The position numbers were made by a program, and so were the translations under genes. From Opitutia bacterium UBA953 (GTDB taxonomy: Bacteria; Verrucomicrobiota; Verrucomicrobiia; Opitutales; UBA953), in the NCBI GenBank assembly GCA_002293125.1, contig DBCR01000048.1, positions 566-62,585 of the forward strand: a stretch of 62,020 nt of DNA. The letters are read 5' to 3'. Positions within the stretch are counted from its first letter, which is position 1. The number at the start of each line of letters is the position of its first letter. The notes under the pieces are model-generated. The model did not search any database. It saw nothing but the letters and a program-made list of their open reading frames with translations, and was not told where the DNA came from. Shown here in pieces: positions 56,733-62,020 of this stretch.

Positions 56733-56772
56733 GCGGAGATGAAGGTGGCAGACGCAGAACGGACGGAAACAA

Positions 56773-56797
56773 AAAAGCCCCGCTGAGCGGGGCTTTT
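56773..56797 (-). terminator. Rho-independent terminator of the first pseudopilin gene
   Basis: Perfect 11-bp stem AAAAGCCCCGC / GCGGGGCTTTT with a TGA loop, followed by TTGTTTCC on the minus strand, 18 bp past the stop. It separates the pilin gene from menA. A near copy is at 57632. Confidence 0.93.
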
Positions 56798-56815
56798 CGG
56801 AGAGGTCGCGCAGTC

Positions 56816-57535
56816 TTACTTGGACTTCAGTTCCTTGACCGTGGTGGCGGTGACAGCTTCCGTCCAGCTGGCGGTCGTCGTGCCCGGGGTCTTCTTCGAA
56901 GCGAACTTGTTTTCAGTCGTGCTGGTATCGGCGCGCCAATCGACGTGCGCATCACCGAAGGCGATGTGTCCGCCTTCCGCACCCCAGACGCCGCTGACGG
57001 TATCCCACTTGCCGGCGGTGTTCAGGCCGCGCGTCCAGAGGAGGGGGACCTGTTCGTTGAGATTCTTGTTGGTCGGGGTGTAGGTCGTCCAGGACTGGAA
57101 GCCACTGGTAGCGCTCGGAGTGATGAAGGCTGGGTCGATGGTTTCGGCACCGGCGGCGCCGAGCAGCACCTGCTTCGGGAAGGAGGCGCTTTCATTGGCC
57201 GGGTCGGCGTCGACGTACCAGATCTCACCGCTGTTCAGGCCAGCGTTGAGGGCAAGCACGGCGGCGAACTGCGGCAGCGTGGTGGCCGAGGTCGGGGCGG
57301 TGGCGGTGTTCCAGGCGGCGTCCTTGATGAACTTGCTGCCGGAATTGAAGGTGATGTAGGACTGGGCGATGTTGCGCAGCTTGGTCGAAGCGGCGGACTG
57401 CTTGGCCTTCTTCATGACGCCCTGGACACCCGGGAAGAGGACGGCGGCGAGGATACCGATGATCGCGATCACCGTCAGGAGTTCGATGAGCGTGAAGCCC
57501 TTGCGATTACGGGGGGAGAAGATGGGGGATTTCAT
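56816..57535 (-). CDS. Type IV pilin-like / pseudopilin protein, copy 1
   Basis: A 239-residue prepilin. The N-methylation and cleavage motif is RKGFTLIELLTVIAIIGILA (Gly-Phe cleavage near 13, Glu at position +5). The hydrophobic helix is followed by a globular domain. The C-terminal GAEGGHIAFGDAHVDW is reminiscent of the DGH signature of planctomycete/verrucomicrobial pseudopilins (DUF1559-like). It could form a T2SS-like or tight-adherence fibre; no secretion machinery is nearby. It is about 94% identical to the 57675 gene over the shared region. Confidence 0.9.
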   Translation of the reverse strand: MKSPIFSPRNRKGFTLIELLTVIAIIGILAAVLFPGVQGVMKKAKQSAASTKLRNIAQSYITFNSGSKFIKDAAWNTATAPTSATTLPQFAAVLALNAGLNSGEIWYVDADPANESASFPKQVLLGAAGAETIDPAFITPSATSGFQSWTTYTPTNKNLNEQVPLLWTRGLNTAGKWDTVSGVWGAEGGHIAFGDAHVDWRADTSTTENKFASKKTPGTTTASWTEAVTATTVKELKSK

Positions 57536-57631
57536 GGGGTGAAGGTATCAAATTTTTAAAGAATACCCCTCAGGCAGGCAAGCCCAGAGAGCCCTAAAGT
57601 GTGTCGCTATTGTTACAGCTTAAACCAACAA

Positions 57632-57656
57632 AAAAGCCCCGCAGAACGGGGCTTTT
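57632..57656 (-). terminator. Rho-independent terminator of the second pseudopilin gene
   Basis: Stem AAAAGCCCCG / CGGGGCTTTT (10 bp) with a CAGAA loop, followed by TTGTTGG on the minus strand. It is nearly the same as the 56773 terminator, showing that the duplicated unit included it. Confidence 0.92.
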
Positions 57657-57674
57657 CGGAGAGGTCGCGAAGTC

Positions 57675-58385
57675 TTACTTGGACTTCAGTTCCTTGACCG
57701 TGGTGGAGGTCACAGCGTCCGTCCAACTGGCGGTCGTCGTGCCCGGGGTCTTTTTCGAGGCAAACTGGTTTTCCACGGTGCTGGTGTCAGAGCGCCAATC
57801 GACGTGCGCATCACCGAAGGAGATGTGGCCGCCTTCCGCACCCCAGACGCCGTTGGTGGTATCCCACTTGCCGGCGGTGGTCAGGCCGCGCGTCCAGAGG
57901 AGGGGGACCTGTTCGTTGAGATTCTTGTTGGTCGGGGTGTAGGTCGTCCAGGACTGGAAGCCGCTGGCAGCACTCGGCGTGATGAAGGACGGGTCGATGG
58001 TTTCGGCACCAGCGGCGCCGAGCAGCACCTGCTTCGGGAAGGAGGCGCTGTCATTGGCCGGATCGGCGTCGACATACCAGATCTCACCGCTGTTCAGGCC
58101 GGCGTTGAGGGCGAGCACGGCGGCGAACTGCGGCAGCGTGGTGGCCGAGGTCGGGGCGGTGGCGGTGTTCCAGGCGGCGTCCTTGATGAACTTGCTGCCG
58201 GAATTGAAGGTGATGTAGGACTGGGCGATGTTGCGCAGCTTGGTCGAAGCGGCGGACTGCTTGGCCTTCTTCATGACGCCTTGGACGCCGGGGAAGAGGA
58301 CAGCGGCGAGGATGCCGATGATCGCGATCACCGTCAGGAGTTCGATGAGCGTGAAGCCCTTGCGATTACGGGGGGAGGAGGTCAT
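57675..58385 (-). CDS. Type IV pilin-like / pseudopilin protein, copy 2
   Basis: A 236-residue paralogue of the 56816 gene. From the cleavage motif through about residue 110 the two proteins appear identical; differences are clustered in the last 110 residues (for example ESASF/DSASF, TVSGVW/TTNGVW, TENKFA/VENQFA). Each copy has its own terminator, so the unit is a recent tandem duplication or is being homogenised by gene conversion. Both keep the cleavage Gly and Glu+5. Confidence 0.9.
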   Translation of the reverse strand: MTSSPRNRKGFTLIELLTVIAIIGILAAVLFPGVQGVMKKAKQSAASTKLRNIAQSYITFNSGSKFIKDAAWNTATAPTSATTLPQFAAVLALNAGLNSGEIWYVDADPANDSASFPKQVLLGAAGAETIDPSFITPSAASGFQSWTTYTPTNKNLNEQVPLLWTRGLTTAGKWDTTNGVWGAEGGHISFGDAHVDWRSDTSTVENQFASKKTPGTTTASWTDAVTSTTVKELKSK

Positions 58386-58457
58386 AGATTTGATGGGGTA
58401 GGAATAAGAATAGTGGAAAAAAGTGTTTTGGGAAGCCGAAAAGAGGAACTAATAAGC

Positions 58458-59711
58458 TTAATAAGGTAACGGGAAGCGGCCGGTCAGGGAGGCCACGATG
58501 CCCTGCGCCTGTTCGATTTTGGCAGGATTCTGTGGGTCGGACAGGACGATAGCGATCGCTTGGGCGATTTCCTTCATTTCGGACTCCTTCATGCCACGGG
58601 AAGTGACGGCCGGCGTGCCAACGCGGATTCCGCTGGCTTGGAACGGGCTGCGGGTCTCGTCCGGCACGGTGTTCTTATTGGTGGTGATGTGCGCGGCTTC
58701 CAGGGCGAGCTGGGCGTCCTTGCCGGAGACGGTCGGGTGGCTCTTGCGGAGGTCCAGCAAGCTGAGGTGATTGTCAGTGCCACCGCTGATCAGGCCGAAG
58801 CCGAGCTTCACGAGCTCGTCGGCGAGGGCGCGGGAGTTGGCGACGACCTGCTTGGCGTATTCCTTGAACTCAGGCGTGGCGCACTGCGCGAAGCAGATCG
58901 CCTTGGCGGCGATGACGTGCTCGAGCGGGCCCCCTTGGGCGCCAGGGAAGACCGCGGAGTCGATGGCCTTGGCGTGCTCGGCCTTGCAGAGGATGAGGCC
59001 ACCGCGCGGACCACGCAGGGTCTTGTGCGTGGTGGTGGTGACGAAGTCGGCGTAAGGCACGGGCGACGGGTGCACGCCCCCCGCGACAAGACCGGCGATG
59101 TGGGCGATGTCGGCGAGCAGCAGCGCCCCGTTCTCCTTGGCGATCTTGCCGAAGCGGGCGAAGTCGATTTCGCGGGCGTAAGCAGAAGCTCCTACGGTGA
59201 TCATCTTAGGCTGCTCGCGCTTGGCCATCTCCTCGACTTCGTCGTAGTTGATGCGGCCGTCGGCGCCCACGCCGTAGTGAACAGCGTTGTAGAGCTTGCC
59301 AGAGAAGTTGGCGGAGTTGCCGTGCGTGAGGTGACCACCATGCGACAGGTTCATGGTCAGGATCTTGTCGCCGGGTTTGATGCTCGCGAAGTAGACGGCG
59401 GCATTGGCTTGGCTGCCGGAGTGCGGCTGGACATTGGCGTGGTCGGCGCCGAAGAGGGCTTTGGCGCGGTCGATCGCCAGTTGTTCGATCTGGTCGACGT
59501 TCTCGCAGCCGCCGTACCAGCGCTTACCGGGATAACCTTCGGCGTACTTGTTGGTCAGGATGCTGCCTTGGGCTTCCATCACGGCCGGAAGCGTGAAGTT
59601 CTCGGAGGCGATCAGCTCGATGTGCGTCTGCTGGCGCTTGAGCTCGGCCTTGATCAGGCGGTCGATCTCAGGGTCGAGCTGGGCGAGAGGGATGCGGCGA
59701 ATGGCGGTCAT
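58458..59711 (-). CDS. glyA: Serine hydroxymethyltransferase
   Basis: A 417-residue PLP enzyme interconverting serine and glycine with transfer of C1 to THF. It has IELIASENF, YAEGYPGKRWYGGCENVDQIE, the substrate and cofactor blocks NLSHGGHLTHG and DIAHIAGLVAGGVHPSP, and the PLP-lysine in TTTTHKTLRGPRGG near residue 230. Length and order are standard. It is followed after 60 bp by pilin gene 2, on the same strand but after a gap with no obvious terminator. Confidence 0.97.
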   Translation of the reverse strand: MTAIRRIPLAQLDPEIDRLIKAELKRQQTHIELIASENFTLPAVMEAQGSILTNKYAEGYPGKRWYGGCENVDQIEQLAIDRAKALFGADHANVQPHSGSQANAAVYFASIKPGDKILTMNLSHGGHLTHGNSANFSGKLYNAVHYGVGADGRINYDEVEEMAKREQPKMITVGASAYAREIDFARFGKIAKENGALLLADIAHIAGLVAGGVHPSPVPYADFVTTTTHKTLRGPRGGLILCKAEHAKAIDSAVFPGAQGGPLEHVIAAKAICFAQCATPEFKEYAKQVVANSRALADELVKLGFGLISGGTDNHLSLLDLRKSHPTVSGKDAQLALEAAHITTNKNTVPDETRSPFQASGIRVGTPAVTSRGMKESEMKEIAQAIAIVLSDPQNPAKIEQAQGIVASLTGRFPLPY

Positions 59712-59771
59712 GGGTAGAGTGGTAAAAGGGCAAATCGTGCGAGGAATCGTGGCAACGGCAAATCGGCGGGG

Positions 59772-60221
59772 TTATCCACATGGGGAGTCCAGCTTATCCA
59801 CGCGCCGGGTATGCCGGCCGGCTTCGAATTCGGCGGCCAGGAAGGCCTCGACGCATGCCAAGGCGGTCGGGAGGTCGACGTATTTGGCCCCGAAACAAAG
59901 GACATTGGCGTCGTTATGGCGACGGCTCTGGCCGGCGGCGTCGGCGCTCTGGACGAGGGCGGCCCGGATACCGCGCACCTTATTGGCGGCGATGGAGATA
60001 CCGATGCCGGTCGTGCAGACGAGGATACCGAACTTCGCGCTACCGCCGACGACATCGGCGGCCACGGCATGGGCGTAGTCCGGATAATCGCAGGAAGCCT
60101 CGGTCTCGGTGCCGCGATCGAGGATGGCGTAGCCTTTCGCCTTCAGCGCTTCGCTCAGGCCGCGTCGCAAGGCGAATCCGCCGTGGTCACTGCCAAAGGA
60201 AAGCGTAAGCGGGCTGGTCAT
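59772..60221 (-). CDS. rpiB: Ribose-5-phosphate isomerase B
   Basis: A 149-residue RpiB/LacAB-family isomerase. The N-terminal FGSDHGGFALRRGL and the catalytic loop VCTTGIGISIAANKVRGIRAAL (Cys near 68) are typical, as are the HNDANVLCFGAKY block and the C-terminal FEAGRHTRRVDKL. It overlaps the phosphatase gene by 4 nt. Confidence 0.96.
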   Translation of the reverse strand: MTSPLTLSFGSDHGGFALRRGLSEALKAKGYAILDRGTETEASCDYPDYAHAVAADVVGGSAKFGILVCTTGIGISIAANKVRGIRAALVQSADAAGQSRRHNDANVLCFGAKYVDLPTALACVEAFLAAEFEAGRHTRRVDKLDSPCG

Positions 60222-60712
60222 CGGGAAAGATTCTGGCGCAGAAACTCCACCATCGCAGGGATGGCTTCAACCATGGAATCGCGGCACTCCTCGTAATCGC
60301 GATACCCACCACCAAAAGGATCAGGAATGTCCCGCGGGACGTCCGTCGGCAGGACGTCGCGCAGGAGGAGCACGACAGCGGGCAGGACGTCGAAACGAGA
60401 ATGCAGGGCGGCGAGGTGCGACTCGGTCATGCCGAAGATCACGGCACTCCGGTCGACATCGGCCTGGGTCAGGAGCCGGCTGCGGTGATCAGAGACGTCC
60501 AGGCCGATCCGCTGCATGGCTTTGACGGAATTGGCGGAGGGTGGCTGACCGCCCTCCGCGGCGAGCCCGAAGGAGGCGACCTTCAACTTCTCGAGCCCCT
60601 GCCCTCGCTTGACTAGGGTCGCCCGGAGCAACGCCTCCGCCATCGGACTGCGACAGGTATTACCTGTGCAGACAAACGTGACGGTGTCTCGTTCGACGGC
60701 CATGCGATTCAA
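60218..60712 (-). CDS. Low-molecular-weight protein-tyrosine-phosphatase
   Basis: A 164-residue LMW-PTP/arsenate-reductase-fold enzyme. The P-loop VCTGNTCRSPMAEALLR (Cys-x5-Arg) is near residues 14-30 and the general acid Asp in DIPDPFGGGYRDYEE near 132-146. Met4 is an alternative start. In other bacteria rpiB and LMW-PTP often lie together, as here with a 4-nt overlap, next to glyA. It dephosphorylates tyrosine or arginine residues; the target is unknown. Confidence 0.92.
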   Translation of the reverse strand: MNRMAVERDTVTFVCTGNTCRSPMAEALLRATLVKRGQGLEKLKVASFGLAAEGGQPPSANSVKAMQRIGLDVSDHRSRLLTQADVDRSAVIFGMTESHLAALHSRFDVLPAVVLLLRDVLPTDVPRDIPDPFGGGYRDYEECRDSMVEAIPAMVEFLRQNLSR

Positions 60713-60742
60713 GATGAGGGATAAGCCCCTCGGTTCAAGTGT

Positions 60743-62020
60743 TCAAACCGCCCCGTCGCGACGGAGCTGGCGATAACCGATATCCCGACGGTAGTGGCAG
60801 CCTTCGAACTTGATCTGGGGGACGACGGCGTAGGCCCGGCGGGCGGCTTCCTGCAGGGTCGGACCATGAGCCACGACGCCGAGGACGCGGCCGCCGGAGG
60901 TGACGACCCGTCCGTCCGGCAGGCGCTTAGTGCCGCCATGGACGATGTCCACACCCTCGGGCAGGGTCGCGGGCAAGGCGATGGGGTCGCCCTTACGGAT
61001 CTCGCCAGGATAACCGCCTGCGGCGAGGACGATGATGATCGTGGCGCCGGGGCGCAGCTTCACGGCCGAAGGACGGAAGCGGCCATGGGCGATGTCTTCC
61101 ATGATCTGCACGGGGTCAGTCTCGAGCGAAGGCATGAGCACCTGGCACTCAGGGTCGCCGAAGCGGACGTTGAACTCGACGACCTTGGGTCCGCTCTCGG
61201 TCACCATGATGCCGACGTAAAGCGTACCGCGGTAATCAATGCCGTCGGCCTGGAGGCCGCGCAGGGTGGGCAAGATGATTTCCTCGCGGAGACGACGTTC
61301 GACCTCGGGCGTGACAACAGTGGTGGGAGCATACGCGCCCATGCCACCGGTGTTGAGGCCGGTGTCGCCTTCGCCGACGCGCTTATGGTCCTGGCTCGGC
61401 GGGAGCATGAGATACTCTTCGCGGCAGACCATCAGCATGATCGAAGCCTCTTCGCCCTGCATGAATTCTTCGATGACGACCTCGTCGCCCGACGCGCCGA
61501 ATACCTTGGTCTCCATCATGTCGCGCAACGCGGCTTCGGCTTCGGCGTGCGTCGTCGCGATGACGACGCCCTTCCCTGCCGCGAGACCTGAGGCCTTGAT
61601 GACGATGGGGACGGGCTGCTTGCGCACGTACTCCAGCGCAGGCGCGAGCGAGCGGAACGTCTCCGAAGCGGCGGTGGGTACCTTATGGCGCACCATGAAA
61701 TCCTTACTGAAAGCCTTGCTGGCCTCGAGGCGGGCGCCGGAAGCGAGCGGACCGTAGGCCGGGATGCCGGCGGCTTCGAGGGCGTCGACGACGCCAGCGG
61801 CGAGCGGGACCTCGGGTCCGACGATCACGAAGGTGGACGCTGTGCGCCGGACGAGATCCAGGACGGCGGCAGGATTGGCGGCGTCAACCTCCAGGCACTC
61901 GGCCTCGAGCGCCATGCCGCCGTTGCCGGGGGCCACGCGGACCTTGGCCACACGGGGGCTGCGGAGGCAGGCCTTGAGCAAGGCATGCTCCCGACCGCCG
62001 GAGCCGAGGATGAGGACGTC
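60743..62020 (-). CDS. purD: Phosphoribosylamine-glycine ligase (start codon just outside window)
   Basis: The window edge cuts this gene only at its extreme 5' end: the first visible residues are DVLILGSGGREHALLKACL, the usual N-terminus of PurD lacking only the first few residues. The ATP-grasp core follows: GLAAGKGVVIATTHAEA, VVIEEFMQGEEASIM, TGGMGAYAPTTVV and VEFNVRFGDPECQ. The C-terminal domain is complete and ends RRDGAV. It makes GAR in purine synthesis. It lies 30 bp upstream of the LMW-PTP gene on the same strand. Confidence 0.96.
   Translation of the reverse strand, partial: DVLILGSGGREHALLKACLRSPRVAKVRVAPGNGGMALEAECLEVDAANPAAVLDLVRRTASTFVIVGPEVPLAAGVVDALEAAGIPAYGPLASGARLEASKAFSKDFMVRHKVPTAASETFRSLAPALEYVRKQPVPIVIKASGLAAGKGVVIATTHAEAEAALRDMMETKVFGASGDEVVIEEFMQGEEASIMLMVCREEYLMLPPSQDHKRVGEGDTGLNTGGMGAYAPTTVVTPEVERRLREEIILPTLRGLQADGIDYRGTLYVGIMVTESGPKVVEFNVRFGDPECQVLMPSLETDPVQIMEDIAHGRFRPSAVKLRPGATIIIVLAAGGYPGEIRKGDPIALPATLPEGVDIVHGGTKRLPDGRVVTSGGRVLGVVAHGPTLQEAARRAYAVVPQIKFEGCHYRRDIGYRQLRRDGAV

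Overview
The window comes from a high-GC Gram-negative bacterium, most likely Verrucomicrobiota (Opitutales/Opitutaceae-like). The indications are a menaquinone-type alternative complex III operon, a giant planctomycete/verrucomicrobial-type dehydrogenase with HEAT repeats and cytochrome c, an arylsulfatase, LptD/ScpA/Obg homologues of this flavour, and tandem pseudopilin genes with a 'GDAHVDW' signature. I infer this from protein families and did no database search. Gene density is high, base composition is even, and I see no insertion sequence, prophage or CRISPR array.

Layout. 1-5.7 kb: GTPase Obg, a nitrate/sulfonate/taurine-type ABC importer, an NRAMP Mn/H+ transporter and a small membrane protein. 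5.7-14.3 kb: a secreted sulfatase, glycogen branching enzyme with a TPR-like protein, then an LptD-like protein, ScpA, two small proteins and thioredoxin. 14.3-25.9 kb (minus strand): one ten-gene respiratory operon, actABCDEF followed by a c-type cytochrome, a CcoN-like protein, a CcoO-like protein and a CcoP-like monoheme cytochrome. 26-32 kb: gap-pgk-tpiA and a GH13 debranching-type enzyme. 32-38.5 kb: an rRNA methyltransferase-like protein, TrpE, a primary-type sigma factor, two tandem small outer-membrane-like proteins, zinc-free bL31/bL36 and tRNA-Leu(CAG). 38.7-45.2 kb: a hybrid histidine kinase overlapping clpS, a SulP transporter and class I aldolase. 45.5-62 kb: the 1442-residue dehydrogenase/cytochrome, a shortened MidA-like protein, TsaD, an isochorismatase-like hydrolase, a lipoprotein/M23 pair, AlgH, dCMP deaminase, MenA, two nearly identical pseudopilins, GlyA, RpiB, a low-molecular-weight phosphatase and PurD.

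The most interesting part is the respiratory operon. Alternative complex III normally passes electrons from menaquinol (MenA is encoded here too) to a heme-copper oxidase, often encoded just downstream. Here the downstream gene has the CcoN fold and aligns over its full length with cbb3 oxidase subunit I, but by my reading it lacks every metal ligand: the heme b histidines, the heme b3 histidine, the three CuB histidines and the active-site tyrosine. Its CcoO-like partner keeps CxxCH but has no methionine after residue 1, so it lacks the usual axial Met. The operon therefore seems to encode a complex III tied to a metal-free oxidase-like membrane scaffold carrying three c-type cytochromes. That looks like a new electron-transfer assembly rather than an oxidase.

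Other structure of note: a recent pseudopilin duplication with identical N-terminal halves, a duplicated outer-membrane gene with its UUCG hairpin and terminator, several REP-like intergenic hairpins, a strong G-quadruplex motif near 37.1 kb, and a nested inverted repeat behind tpiA.
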